64,000 nt of DNA from Nymphaea colorata (lineage: Eukaryota > Streptophyta > Magnoliopsida > Nymphaeales > Nymphaeaceae), in NCBI RefSeq assembly GCF_008831285.2, contig NC_045139.1:12062704-12126703 (forward strand). Reading direction: 5' to 3'. Shown in pieces: positions 1 to 25,560 of this stretch (position 1 is its first letter; the number at the start of each line of letters is the position of its first letter). A program made the position numbers and the translations under genes. The notes under the pieces are model-generated. The model was not told where the DNA came from, searched no databases, and saw nothing but the letters and a program-made list of their open reading frames with translations.

Positions 1-444
1 ATACTCAAGCACCTAGCGCGAAGATAAAAACAAGCAAATGATGAAAAAATCAAGACGATAACACTAGATGAAGTAGAAAACTTTATAACGTGAAACAGTA
101 GGGATGTACAAAAAATTAAAAGCATTAGAAACTAAAGAAACAAGATGGAGGTGTGAAAAAGCATAAGCAGGGAAAGAGAAGCATAAACCCATCACTTCCC
201 CCATCAAGAAAGACATAAAGGGGAGTCAGGTCCAGTGCTCTTCCTGCACACCAGATTTCTTTTACTATTTTATTCCTAGGAAAAGCTTCCTAGCACTACT
301 GTTGTTTTTTTCTCCGAATTAATATCAAAATATGGCAAGGCAAAAAACAGGTACACACAAAAAGGGGGCAAAGGAAAAAGAGGGCCTACAGATCATGATG
401 TATACAAAAGGTCAAGCAAGGTCATAGATAGAGAAAGCAAGTCA

Positions 445-12182
<11,738 letters not shown>

Positions 12183-12274
12183 GACAGCATCAGTCTCCTG
12201 CAAAACAACATACAATTAGCCATTTAAGACTTTTAATCTAAGTCACACGGATGTGACAACTATGGTGGCGCACC

Positions 12275-12310
12275 CGCACCTGCACCCGCATAGGTGCGGG
12301 TGCAGGTGCG
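12275..12310. repeat. GC-rich perfect hairpin
   Basis: The left arm CGCACCTGCACCCGCA (12275-12290) and right arm TGCGGGTGCAGGTGCG (12295-12310) are perfect 16-base complements around the loop TAGG, in otherwise AT-rich intron sequence. The motif GCACCTGCACCC also occurs near 17120 and 60020, so this is probably part of a dispersed repeat. It lies about 0.1 kb before the ATG exon of the AT-hook gene (in the intron upstream in transcription). Confidence 0.8.
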
Positions 12311-12481
12311 GCTATGGCCCAACTCGACGTCAAATGATTTTTGGCTGTTCTGAAAAATGTTTTGGCCAAGTTTTCATTGATATATCGATTGAAGGTAACC
12401 TTGACAAAAAAAGTTTAAAAATATAGACAAATAAAATTACTTATATAACAACTAACATATATATGTATATAATATATGTAT

Positions 12482-12482
12482 A

Positions 12483-12520
<38 letters not shown>
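12482..12520. repeat. TA microsatellite
   Basis: About 19 TA units abutting the left edge of the second GTATCG-palindrome element. Confidence 0.9.
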
Positions 12521-12523
<3 letters not shown>

Positions 12524-13282
12524 AGCGTTGTATGTATCGTACGATACGGGACCGTATCGTACGATATGATACACTCCCTGTATCATAAATAGGGGTGCAT
12601 CGTGCCTGTATCGTACGATACGTACAATACAGGCTCCCGTATCATACGATACGGTGTGATACACCTCGTATCGTACGATATGGGCTGATTTCAAAAAAGG
12701 GGAGCTTGAATCCCCCTTTTTCGAGTTTTCTTTATAAAAATCCGCCCCTTGTTTATTTCTAACCTAGAGATTGTGCCACCATGGAGGAAAATCATCGATT
12801 TTCATCATTAAATCATCGATTTTCAAAGTAAAATCATCTATTAAACCATGGATTTGTGTGTGGGTGGATGATTCCCGTTGGGAGGAAGGGCTTTTTTTAA
12901 ATCGTGAAGATGAAGATGAAGAAGAAGATGGAGATTAGGATGAGAATGAATATGATGAAGATTATGAATGAGAGTCAAGAGTGCTTTCACTTTATATGTA
13001 TTGACATTGAACATTTTCACAATTTCATTATCTTGATGAATTTTGATGTTTACGAATGATGAACTGTAACTTTATAGCAAAAATAAGTCTATCATTATGT
13101 AAAACATGTTTTTTATGAAGAACATATTATTCTTGATTTTTACTGATTTTTTATCATTTTTTTCAATTTTTTTTATTTATTAAAAAAAACGATACGGTTA
13201 TGATACGTTACGATATTTTACGATACGGCGTATCTTAAAGCTAGACCGATACGGCTTACGATACGCTTTTTGCAACATTGTA
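12521..13282 (-). mobile_element. GTATCG-palindrome element, copy 2 (inverted)
   Basis: The left part (12534-12685) has at least four GTATCGTACGATA-type palindromes, for example GTATCGTACGATAC at 12534. The right part (13190-13265) has spaced GATACG motifs. Reverse-complemented, the right end reads CAATGTTGCAAAAAGCGTATCG and aligns with the start of copy 1. Flanking GC-rich CACCCGCACC-type sequence at about 12265-12330 and 13290-13360 suggests that it inserted into another repeat. No coding frame longer than a repeat artefact is present. Confidence 0.5.
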
Positions 13283-14959
13283 CATATCCTCTCGCCGCGC
13301 CCGCATCCAATTTTTTTTTTGGAACTTGCTACATCCCGTACTGGCACCCGCGCCTATGTGACATAGATTTTAATCTCATATTACTATATAAATGAGTTTC
13401 TTGAGCATAATATAGATGTTTCTAGAATCTGAGGTATCAATTCAAATGTATTATACCAACAGAAATGCAAAACGAAAAGCTAAACATCTTCATCAAGATT
13501 GCATTATGATGACCCTAGTAGCAACAAAATATATATGATTCATCTCACATAGCCAGATAAATGGACTCAGGGGCAGATAATATAAGAGTAGTCCTGGTGA
13601 TGGAGTAGAAAATTAGCAGCTGAGTGCCTTCAAATACCCAAAGACTAGAGAAATTTTAAAAAAAAAAAAACTATATAAATGAGCTTTCTTGAACACGATG
13701 TGGATGTTTCTAGAATCTGAGCAACCACTTCCTAACATGTTATATATATGCAACATAAAAAGGCAAAATGTCTAGGACAATATCACATTGTGATGCTCAT
13801 AGTTAATAATAGAATAAGAAATGATTTAGCTCACGTGTCCAGACAGATGAATTAAGGGACAAAGTTACGCATGGATATCAAGGTATTCCTGGTGATGTTG
13901 AAAAAAGTAGTTTCATGTCTTCATATACCCAACAACTAGAGAAACAAAAAAAGTTTAAGAATACTAAATCCATGAAATGTTATAGCAGGTAAACAAGAAT
14001 CCCTAGGAAAGGAAACCAGGAGTTTTCACATGTTCATTCATCCAACTTAACACTTAGGATGGACATTGAAGTCGTCCTGAAGATGTCACTAAGAAAAGTT
14101 GGCTATAACACTTAAAACAACAGTGGAGAGAGACAGGGGCTGTTCAAACTTCAAATACATGCCTTGTCACAAACAAATCGCATCTCGGTAGTTTCTTCTG
14201 CTTGGATTAGGTTCTGTTGTTGCATAATCTCATTATCCCTCGAACTCCCCTGCACAAAAGTATCTCCAGGAGGATCATTTTTTATAACGTGATCCCATCC
14301 CTCAGCAGCAGTTCTTCCTGGCTGCATTTTCCTTTCTTGTTTATTTTCCTTCTTTGCACAACCTTATCTGCAGTATGGAACAATCATAAACGAAAGTACA
14401 AATACGAGTTTGAGCTTGTAACATCCCAACAATGAGAAAGTCTGGGACGAATGTGAAAGCATCAATTGCTAGACATAAACCAACAACATGAACAGTTCAA
14501 AAAAATGAAAACCAATCCATCAGATGCTTATGTAAAGCACTGTCACATCTTTCTCTCGTAGAGCACCGTCACTATTTTTAGAAACATAAAGCTTAAACTC
14601 CATGCATTCTCACTTGTAAGTGGTCGAATGGTGACCTTTTCGCGAGCTTCATAGGTCAAGGTTTTCACAACCCGGTACGCTGTTGGTAATATTTTGCCAA
14701 TAACAAGGAAAGGGGGGCAGAAAGGTTGTAGAAACTGTCAAGATATCATCACAGTGAAAGATCTACAGCCAAAATAATTTGGTTGTAGACATAGTCGAGA
14801 ACCGATAACTACAAGATTCTCTCGTTGGGTTCACAAGCTGCAAGCAGGTAGTTGCTCTGTGCTGCTCCACAGCAAGCTCATGGTAATTTAACAGACATAG
14901 AATAATCCATTTTATACGAGTAATATCAGAACAAACCAAGGATCGACAGGTTGAAGCTT

Positions 14960-15235
14960 CAGAACTCCGAGATTTGAGGGATCACATCAATGCAGCATTT
15001 GGCGTCATAGGTCGCCAAACGCCATTCGGAAGGAACAAACTCTCGGACGAAAATTGTCCAAGGAAAATCAAAAAGCCCTTCAAGAAGAAACAAGAAGCCC
15101 TAAAATATCGAGCCGTTGCAGCGTTGCCACAGAGAGAGAGAGAGAGAGAGCGTGTGAGAGAGAGATAGAGAGAGAGAAAGAGAGAGAGGAAATGACCTGT
15201 TCTCCGACATGGTGTCGTGCAGACGGACAAATATG
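14960..15235 (-). promoter_or_regulatory. Putative 5' leader of the AT-hook/WD40 gene
   Basis: The exon carrying the ATG at 12182 starts with a splice acceptor 15 bases upstream, so an upstream non-coding exon is expected. This stretch, read on the minus strand, is rich in CT tracts (GA repeat on the plus strand at about 15129-15189), as is common in plant 5' UTRs. It lies just before a gene desert. A short open frame from an ATG near 15215 runs mostly through the repeat and is probably not coding. The donor site was not located with confidence. Confidence 0.35.
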
Positions 15236-15731
15236 GCCGGCCGGAAATGGGGTACGCCGGCGGCGAGAGAGAAGTCTTCCAAGGGAAGGCGAGGGAAGGC
15301 AGTCAGGCACTGCACTGGGGGACCCTGCAAAAGGCGACAACTTTCATACTTGGCCCACCATTTTACGTTTAACTTGCACTAAAGGGCTCAACGAATAGGG
15401 GAAAATGGCAAAACCTGTACTTTTGACAGTCCTGAATATTTTGTCAAAGGAGCTCTCTTTCAAGATATGGGATAAGAATAGGTGCTCGGTTGAAAATGTC
15501 TTACGATTTCGCTTCTGCCAATGACCACGCTCTAAGTTTTCAGATTCTTTCCGTTTGTCAGCCGATAAGGATCGTCTATTTTTTATTTCTTGTTTAAAAA
15601 AACAAATGTACACGTGTTAGAATATTTAGCAAATAAAAAATATTTTAATTTTTTTTAACTTTTGTACTGACCCAAACGGGTACAGTGCTAAATTAACTTT
15701 TGTATTGTTTTACAAAAAATCATTAACATTT

Positions 15732-15781
<50 letters not shown>

Positions 15782-16469
15782 TTAAATTTCAAAAATTCAT
15801 GGTTAAGAAGATCATAAATAGACACTAAGGCGACAATAAATTGCCTCTCCATCGTAAACAGTGGCTAATTCCAATTTAAGAACTGTTTTATAGTAACAAG
15901 TTTTTAAGTTTTAATTATTTGACAAAAGCTAACATTACAGCGAGAATGTATAATTGTATGATCATCCATTTTATATATATATTATCAAAGAGATGTCTGA
16001 CTTAGATGGAACTGCTTTCAAGCTGTTTAGGTTTTTGTTTCTTTTATTATTATATTTTTTTGGTACACTCCACTCTCTCTCCCTGACCATTCCCTCCCTC
16101 CCTTTCTTTCCCAACCCCTCCTCTACAATGGTGGCCGCTTGCGCCATTCCCGGATGCCAGCAGGCTTGCCGGGCCTTCGCCATCCTGAGAGAGGCCACGC
16201 GGGCCCGCCGGCATCAGGAAACGGCACCAGCGGCCGCCTCTTCCTGTTCCCCAACTGTCCTCAGAGAAGATGGGTGGAAAACTTAACCCATCTCGGCCGG
16301 AGCTTGGGCGGGCCCGCCGGTGAGCTGCGGCCAAGATCCGTAGAGTTTTCCACCCATTGAAAAAACAAGTGAGAGAGTTGGGGAAGCCAGAGAAGTAGTC
16401 CGTCGAGATGGAGCCTAGAGTCGGTCAGAGGCCCATATCAAAAAATTTAAGTAAGGTGGGACGAGAGTA

Positions 16470-16503
<34 letters not shown>

Positions 16504-18213
16504 ATTGTTATTTTTTATGGTTTTACTTTTAATGTTCAAAATAAAAAATTTTAAATATAACAAATTTAAAAATAGGATAGATAATCTGTATAAGATACTT
16601 TCAATCAACGGACAAAAATGCACATGCACTTTAATAACACCATTACACAAATACACATTAATTTACACAAATGGTTCATATACAAAAATCAAAATTAACT
16701 CAGTTAGTCTCCACCCAATGGTTTTGAAAGTTTGAAGACCAAGAAAATAAGCATTCCAATAAAATCAAGCTCATGTTAAGTAGTTGAATCAGTTTCATTT
16801 TTAGCGAAAACTAAAAGAACATACAAGTTTGCCATTTATTTTAGATTGCATAGCAAGCTAAAAGCAGTAGTAGCAGTTTAAAATTCAGTAACAAAATTTT
16901 TTAGTATATATTGCGAAGCACATCTAGAAGGGGCGAGGAAGACGCGGCAAGGGTCAAGGTCAACTTTGTTAAAAATTCAAAAAAAACCCTAAAAATTAGA
17001 CGAAAATAGACCGGCTCACATTTGATAGCACCCGACTCGGGTCAAACGCGAGTTGGGTGCGAGTCAGAAAAGGACAATTTTAGTCAGGTGCGGTCAACCG
17101 CACCCGATACTTGTTTGACCACTTTGGGTGCGCACCTGCACCCGCATCGCGTCGACGAGGGTGCAAGGCCAAAAAGGGTGCACCTAGGTGACTTAGGCCG
17201 GAGGCCGTGGGTTATGTGAAAGCGAGAAGGGAGGAACAAGGAATCTGCAATTCTCATTTTAAAATCAAAATTACAAACCATCAAACGTCCCCCTAAAAGG
17301 TGATGAATTTAATGTAAACTTAACATGATCAATACAACTAACACGTTGTGAAATTGCCTTCCTTTGATTACCTTTTTTAGCATCAATCAAAAACTTCATT
17401 TAACTAACAAAAACTAACTAATTTGGATATAGCTGAGCATTTGCTAATATTATGGGCCACAGACCGAAAGGCAACCGCAGATTAATTAACTTGAAATTTT
17501 TCTTAAGTTACGTAGATGTTTCCGTTGCAGCCAAAATGTGACAGCTTCCATCTAATGGATTCTTATCAAACTAATTTATTTCTTTTATAAAATTTTAGCT
17601 ATAAAAGAAAATAGTTAATAAAACATGACAACACTTGGCTTGAGAAAACATGAAGATTCATTGAATCAGTCATGCTTACAATTGACAAAGAAAATAATTG
17701 AAATATCTCTGGCAGACTATCTTAATTATACGTTAATATTTTTAATACGTGGTTAAGTTAAATTAAAAGGAAAGGCTTTTTTGAGGGGGCAATAAAAACA
17801 TTGTAAAATGTTTTGTTGACACAAAAGGGTTACACAACACAAGATATCCTAGATATAAGTAAGCCTTAATATTTCCGTTAGCAAATAGCCTCTTATGTCA
17901 AGTATGAAGCTGTCCTAAAATCCCTCTAATGTAGGATTCATAATATAAACAAATACAGAAGTTTACCATTATATTTTGGGGCATTTGATATACCTAGAAT
18001 TATGAAATTTTAAAATCAAAATGCTTATTTTTTAAGAAATTAAAATTATTCAACAAACTAAGTATTTTTGTTTTCGGAATTAAGAAACTAAAACCTGGTT
18101 GGTTCCATTCCAGTTTGAGGAGGAATTACGATTTTGGAATTTTCATTCTTGAATCAAAATTTCAAACCTTCAAACACTCCTTAGTTTATAGCCGGAACCT
18201 CAAAGTTGAGATC

Positions 18214-18329
18214 GGATGGGAGAAGGGGGGGTCTAACCTTAAATCCATGGATAAGAGATTCCCAATAATATGGATGGGAGAGGGGAGTCTGACCTTAAAT
18301 CCATGGACCAGAGATTCCCAATAATCTGA
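18214..18329. repeat. 58-bp imperfect tandem duplication
   Basis: Two adjacent units start GGATGGGAGA (18214 and 18272), each containing CCTTAAATCCATGGA and AGAGATTCCCAATAAT. They differ by a few substitutions and indels. Confidence 0.85.
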
Positions 18330-21220
18330 GATCACCTGGGCTCTCTCAAACTAAGGCTATCAAACGCTCCATAAAGGAATTCAAATTTTTACGCTTAATT
18401 TTTTACGCGGTAAGAATTATCTTATTACATATTAAATGGAGTTGAAGTGGGCATCGTGCATCAAACTAGGCCAACATTTTTATCGACAAAGTTAAAGTTT
18501 CAAGTGCATATGTACTTAAAAATGTGCTACCATATTAGGTTCCATCGACACATAAACCTGGGTTATACAAGATCAAGGGCATAGTGGTGTGCCAACATTT
18601 CTGCATGCCCAAATAGTTACCTTTCTTGTTGTAACTGTTATCTTATCAGGTTTAATTACCGGTAATGCATTGGATGTTGAGGAGGCAAGTTTGAGCTCGT
18701 CTCATTTAAGCTCGTGTCATTTGATTCATGTATTTTTTTTTCTTTAAATAAAAAAACCAAAAAATGTGTTAAAATTCATAAAAAGAATATCAATATGCCC
18801 CTGAAGTGTAACAGATAGAGAAGACACAAGCCTAGTCGAGTATAAACAAGTCGGGCTTGTGAGTTTGGAACTTGACTTGTTTATAATTTGAGTTTTAACT
18901 CAAGCTTGAGCACTACTCATTTATTAAAAGGAGATAAGCTCGAGTCGAGCTTACACAGGTGAGTTGGAATCGAGCCTGAGTCATTGTACATCCCTAATCG
19001 TCATCTTTGGGATCAGCGATTGTAGCCCAAGCTTTCTTCAAGCGCAAACATGTCTGTCTCTTCAAATCTCTCGTTTTTCAACCACAAGTCTGCTTTCTTA
19101 TTGTATATATCTCCCTCTCGTGCGTACGTTGTGAGCTTCATCAAGCACAGGGCATGGAGATGATGGAGTGTTTATTGAAATCTTCTCATTGTATCCCATG
19201 TTGTAAAACACTTTCTTGCATGCATAGTAGTTTAGGTTTTCTACTTTCATGCATATATCATGCATAGAATTAGTAAGCTGTTTCTCTTTTTTGTTGGTTT
19301 CCCTTCTGATTTTGTCGGTTCTTTGCTACCTAATCTTGATTTTCTATGTTACGTCTCATCGTGCTCGTATTGTTTAGTGTGTTCCAGATCTGTTTGGAAT
19401 ATTGTAGTTTGTTTTTTGGTTGGGAAAGGTGAAGGAAACTCGTGGCATGACATTGTTTCTGCAAAATTCTTCGTAGCCATGGCCAGCGTTCCTTCCTTCT
19501 CTTCATATTATGTTTCTTTGTCTAGCTTTTGGTTTGATCATGGTATAAGGGTCTGCTTCTGCATCTAGGATCATATCTGGAAAACTAGAGTGTTGTGTTC
19601 AAGGAGTAGCATTCATGGGAATCAAACTAAAGTGTTGTGCTCGGATGAATGGCTTCTATGAGAATCAAACGGACCATGACTGAACTTTCACTCGCTCGCC
19701 AGCCCGACCAACTATGCTATGCTCCTTGAAGCTAAATGCTCAAATTGATTTTAATTTGATTTAAAGATGTAAATCATGCTTAAATGCACGTTGATGGAAA
19801 TTAATATCCATTCACATGCTATGTAATTAACCAAGTTCAGGTGGTCATAATAAATAAATTGTCAGTATGATAAATAAGAAGCGTCAAGGAAGTTTGTTTG
19901 TTAACATGAAAAACGTGGCCTCTTAAATTCATGTAAATAAGAGTGTTCTGCAAATAAATACATTTTATAAAGCATATAAATGTCAATACCGAGATGCTAT
20001 ATGACAGTGATACCTATTCTATTGCAACCAGTATTACAATGACAATTGTTTATTAATTTACTTATTTTGTAGATGTGCAGTTACAAAAACTGCTTCCAAG
20101 GCAGGCCCTTACGATTCTTCTCCCAAGCTAATTTTCCTTTCCTGTTTTTCAAATTTAGCTCTTGAACTTCATCAACCTTTCAATTTATGGAACCTCTCTC
20201 TCTCTCTCTCTCTTCTCTCGTTTTTGACGCAGAAACAGCTAATTAATTTACAGTAAGTAAAGATACAAAGCGCGACGTTTGGATGTCATTTTCTTGAAGC
20301 AGTTAAGAAGCGTAGGTGGATCAGGGTTGGAGGGTATACGTGTGCACTTAACATTCATCAACTGCACAAGAAATTTTTGGAAGGAGTTGATGACGGGCTG
20401 TCAAAAAGAATTTCGGTGCAAGTTAAAAGCAGATTCGTAGACGGCACAATGCCAAAAAATTTACCTCTTCTTTGGCATCTAATATATATTTAATAGTGGG
20501 TATATATTCCAAGACAGTCGTCCCACAATGAAAAAGAAAAATGAGAGAGAGAGAGGAGATTAATGAGATCAATTCTTTTTTCTCTCTTCGATTGTAGGCA
20601 TTTTTTTAGGTGAGTAGGAGAAATATTTCATTCCTCGCCTAAGAAGAGAGCTGAAGTTCCACCCAACCTCTCTTCCCACTGGTTTTCATGCCTTAAAGTA
20701 CTATCCTTCGCGTTTAACTTGCACATCAATGACCCTCTCTTTTGTAATATAACTCGATGCTCAAGGGATTTGAAATGAGAACTGCCTTCTGTCATGTCTG
20801 TCGTACCGATCCCCTTGGGGACCCTTGCTTATGGCTATTTGCTTAGTGTTTTGAAATAAAAGGATGGGCTTAATTAGACACTTGCACACTAGACAGGTAT
20901 AGAATAATATCAGCCTTTCATTCTTTTTCATATCAGTGATTGAGAGAATAACAACGAGAGAAAAGTGATGGGGCATTTATATTGTTTACTATTAGTTCAT
21001 ACATTTTTCTTTATGTTATCTACCAAACATGCTCCTGTTATCACTTAACCACTAGAATACTAAAAACCCCCACATGGAACCTTTCAACTTCTCTTTTAAG
21101 GTATTTTATCCTTCGACCATACAACTGTAAATGTCTTACCCTTTGAAAGCATTTTAGGTTACCAATGCCCCTTTGAAAAAAAAAAATGTATTAGTTTGCC
21201 ATGGTAGGGAGAGAAAAAGA

Positions 21221-21263
<43 letters not shown>

Positions 21264-22210
21264 CCTCTGGCATTCCATCCATTCATGCAGCCCTTTACAT
21301 GTCCCATGCATCAGGCTGCACATAAAAGCAGTAGTTACCAAGGGTTTGATAGCTACCTATATATATATATATTGTTGTGTTTGTATTAAATGTGCTTCCT
21401 AATATATGCTTCTATCTGTTAGGCCAACTTATTTTCCATTTGCCTGCTTTTAAAAGTGGGTTAATTCATACAAAACTGATGAGAAAAAAAAATCAATTTA
21501 TGGCTTCAGGACTAAAATTTGCTTATACAATATTGTGAACATTAAGTAGCACTTTGAACCTTAAACCTGAAGCTTGGACCAAATCGGTATGACAAAATGA
21601 TTCATGACATAAGCCCTAACACACTATGTTGGTTATTAAATGACAAATACAACCTGAGTTTCGGCTACTACTACAACTTATGGAATCGAGCAGCTTGAAC
21701 ATGCTTTCCTTAGCTTGTTGGCCTCACTTGTAGGGCTGGGCCTACCTAGAAGGACTTAAAGTTCGAGCTAAAACTTTGGATGCGGAATATGGTAGGGAGC
21801 AGAGATGCAAATGGACTTAAGATTGGCGACCGCTTCATGCATTCAAAAATGACAGAGCACTCATACTGGATCCAGGTCTTAAAGTAATCCTGGACCGTGA
21901 GGGTAGGGGGAAAGGGAAAGTGGCTTCGGCATCTTTGGGATATCTTCCATTCGAGATCTGAAGCATTTAGAGGAGACAAAAGTTGAATGGAAATTTTTTT
22001 GTGCATCCCCAATTCTGTAGGTCAGGGAAGATGATTGCACATGGGTTGTTGACAACTTTATTGTCAAGGACAACTGGACAATTGTGATGCAAATTTTGGA
22101 CAACCTATGGTGTTGAATGCATGTTGAAAACAATAAAACAAAGAGAAGGAAGAAATATCTCTTCATCCTTTATTGAGTGAGTAACCGGTGATCATCAATG
22201 GACAATTATG

Positions 22211-22267
<57 letters not shown>

Positions 22268-22534
22268 AAGGGCCCCGCCTTTTTCTCTATTCAGCTCAGT
22301 AGTGAAGCATTCAAGAAAAGGGGAAAGAAAAACTTAGCTGTGATATCTAGTAGTCAGACCTAACCTTTCTCTATGTACTTTCTTTGTTAGAACATTAAAC
22401 ATGTGGTTATGCATGTCAAAAGACATACTCACTCTACATGTTTCACTTTTACCCTTGACATCATTTAGCTTGAAGGTCTTACATCTTGTTGGCAGTTACT
22501 AGCACCTATGAAACCTGCCCTAAAAAATGAGGCT

Positions 22535-22638
22535 CATTCATAGAACACCGTAACAAGTGTTTTATGAATAAGTTCTATTTTTAGAGCATTCATAGAACAC
22601 CGTAACAAGTGTTTTATGAATAAGTTCTATTTTTAGAG
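22535..22638. repeat. 52-bp direct repeat with internal hairpin
   Basis: Two adjacent identical 52-base units. Each contains ATTCATAGAACAC and GTGTTTTATGAAT, which can pair as a stem. Upstream is ATGAAACCTGCCCTAAAAA. A related but diverged sequence (ATGAACCTGCCCGTAAAAA, then GTAACAAGTGTT) is at 43157-43270. This is probably an old dispersed element with a later local duplication. Confidence 0.75.
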
Positions 22639-24639
22639 CAGATTCATAAGACACTAACAAGAAGTTATTGTTGTCAAATAGTCTTTAAGGGCACTTTTGG
22701 TAAACGAAACTTTTGGTAATTATTTCTTGAATCTACCTAAAAAATTGAGGTGGATTTATAAAAAAATTAAGATGTTCCATGAATCTTCCTCATTCTTTAG
22801 GCCAGATTCACAAAACAATACATAATATTCCACCTGGCAAACAAGCTCGAATGGCCTTTGAGAACTCTTAATTAGCACATTGTATTGAATGCATTTAAAG
22901 GGTCAAATCGCTTGCATCATTTTTTAGCCAATTTTTTTTTTAAAAAAAAGATCATTAGAACTCATAGAAATTTCTTTTTGAAAACTTACGGATAATTAAC
23001 ATTAATATGTTTATGAAAAACTGGCATGATTCAGGAAATTACAAAAAAAACGTTGTCTTTATAAAATAATATAATTCACGAAGACATGCTTCATAACAAA
23101 AACATGGAACAATACTTTATAAACCTACTTTAGCCTTATAATATTTTTTCTTTTCATAAAGCACGTTTATTGAGTTGGTACTTCTATAATTTCACGTCTC
23201 TCACTTTCCTTTGTGCCCACGATGACACTTAAGGGAAAGTGAAATTGTAGAGGACTCACTAAAAGAAAAGTGAATTTGTGATAACTTCTTTATCGAAGGT
23301 ATTCTAATTTTTTATATGAGATAAAATGGTTTTTCAAATAAACTTTTCTATTTTTTATCTATAAACATGTATTTGCAAAATATTTTATGAGCTTAAGCAG
23401 TTATTTGTAATCAAACATTAAATGGCTTTTTTTTTGTAAATACAAATAAGTTTACCATTTTTTTATACACTGCTTTTACATCAAATGAGCCACAATTGCC
23501 CGTGCTAGTGCTTACGAGGGCTTTACTCCACCTAATTGAGGTAAATTGTATGAATGCTGTGTCCATAGCATGTGGAGAGTCTTCACCTTGGTAAAAAGTT
23601 GGGAGCGTTTTCGGTGCATTAAAGAGTCACAATTGGTAGTTGGAAAAATGTTCGGCTAACAATAAATAAAGACAGGCTCAATGGACGGAGGATAGTAGGT
23701 GGTCATTCTGTTTTTCGAGTTATTAGCACATCAACTTCTTGTACTACAAAAGGAAGCACTGATATGCAAATTGAAACATGGTAGGAGCATCACACCAAGA
23801 GTCCAAAAGCAGGATTGGTATCTTATGGAGAATGGTAGAAGGTGAGGACTTCGGATCTCTTATTGGGTGGCAATATAAAATACTCATCTTTCTTACATAA
23901 CAATTAACCCAAAAAAAAAAAGACAAGCCAATTGGTAGTCTCCATTATATTAAATTTGTAAAATAGTTGATGCTTGACGAGAATATGCCTTCAACTTAAG
24001 TAAAAACATAATTTACAGATGGTAGTATGGCAGGAGATGAAATGGTGAAGGTAGAGATGTAGAATCAAGTCCTAACCTCAGCGTTTATCACTTCTCAAGA
24101 TTTTTTTTTTTACCAATTATAAAATTATTTTCTTCCAAAACAAAGCAGCAAAAAGAAAAAAGCATGAATCATGACATTATATAGCATAACTGGCAAGGAT
24201 CGGTCTGGTTATCCTCATTGCCAACTCTATCCGATCAAAGCTTATTTATGCCAGCTTATTGAAAGTTCTTTGCATTTCAAAGTTTTGGCCAACATTCTCG
24301 AAGGCCACTAGAGTATAGAGGGTGACTCGCTTGTCGAACCTTTACACAGTTTCGTTAGAGGGATTGGTCAATTTTAAAAAACAAGTACACCACCCATGCT
24401 TTTTTTGAAGCGGGTTATATATGCTCCCCTATGCACGAAAGTTTCATGTACGCTTGTGATGCTGCCATGTGGTGACCAAAGGTTTTGAGATTTGATAATA
24501 GAATCGAGATCGGCAGCCAAAGAATTTACTTAGTCAAGAATGTTTCGATTGGCGAATGTGGGATTGACTATGTCATTTCAAGTCGTTATGACCAATATAT
24601 CCTTCTAAGCCGCGAAGAAGTGTCTTTGTTTCGCCATTT

Positions 24640-25100
24640 TCGTTATTTCATATCTTATCGTTATCTCATACTCACTTCATCATCTCAGACTCCTTTGTTA
24701 TCTGAGATGCTATAGAACCTATTTTGTTATTTTATACCCATGTCATTATCTAGGATGCTATAAGACCCATTTCATTATCTCATACCCATGTCCTTATAAG
24801 ACCCATTTCGTCATCTCATACCTTTGTCATCATCTTAGATGCTATAAGACTCATTTTGTTATCTCATACCCTCGACGTTACCTCAGACCCTATATGACAT
24901 GGTTCGTTATCTCATGTTCTTGTCGTTATCTTAAACGCTATGGGACGTTCTACCCATTTCGTTATCTTATAACCTTATCGTTTATGTCAGACGCTATAGA
25001 ACGTCCTGCCTGTTTCAATATGTTAAACACTATAGGATGCATTATTTGGTCCTCTCCGTTTCGTGATCTCATACACTATAAGACACATGTTAATATTTGG
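24640..25100. repeat. Degenerate minisatellite, period about 48 bp
   Basis: Repeated blocks combine CGTTATCTCATAC-like and GATGCTATAAGAC-like motifs. The second motif recurs near 24706, 24754, 24838, 24885, 24933, 24991, 25025 and 25072, with common spacing of 47-48 bases. Divergence between units is high, so the array is old. An open frame that enters it at 24485 is not supported as a gene. Confidence 0.7.
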
Positions 25101-25560
25101 TTATGCCCATGCATATTGGGGCATTAAAGTAAATATGTATATTATACTTTATTTTCATCACAAAGGTCAATATTGAAAGTTCACATATTGATAAGAGGGT
25201 CCACCCCATGGCGGTTGTTGTGTACAAGTGGCATACAAGTCACCAACTTTGGCCTGCGCCAATATTTGGTCTCGCCCATCAAGTCAAGGTAGGATGGGCT
25301 TGGCATGGTCATCAACTTTGGTTTGAGCCCAAACCCTAGGCTATATTTTTAACAGACAAGATTTTGCTTGGCTTACGTGTAAGCAAAGCCATGATGCATC
25401 ATGTATCAGGTCAACATGATCTACCCAATAATAACATATTAGAGTTTGCACCTATCCTGTATTGAATAGCAAAACCGCGTCCAGTCAATGTTCACCATGA
25501 AAGAAGTGCAAATCAATAACTTAAAACTGTTGGTCACTAAGGGGATTGGCACAACTAACG

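Larger units (their letters stand above)
15236..25560. other. Gene desert 1a: no supported gene
   Basis: I see no exon with recognisable protein similarity. Contents: TA repeats at 15734-15779, 21223-21257 and 22215-22265; an ATT repeat at 16470-16502; a CT tract at 20194-20212; a GC-rich stretch at 16130-16340; a CACCCGCACC-type degenerate repeat at 17020-17180; a 58-bp imperfect tandem duplication at 18214-18329; a 52-bp hairpin repeat at 22535-22638; and the minisatellite at 24640-25100. Open frames of 60-110 codons here show no domain and no convincing splice context. Confidence 0.6.

Noticed and set aside
15954-16360. Overlapping frames in the GC-rich patch at 16.1-16.3 kb
   Set aside because: Frames on both strands are open because of GC composition; no domain or splice signals that fit.
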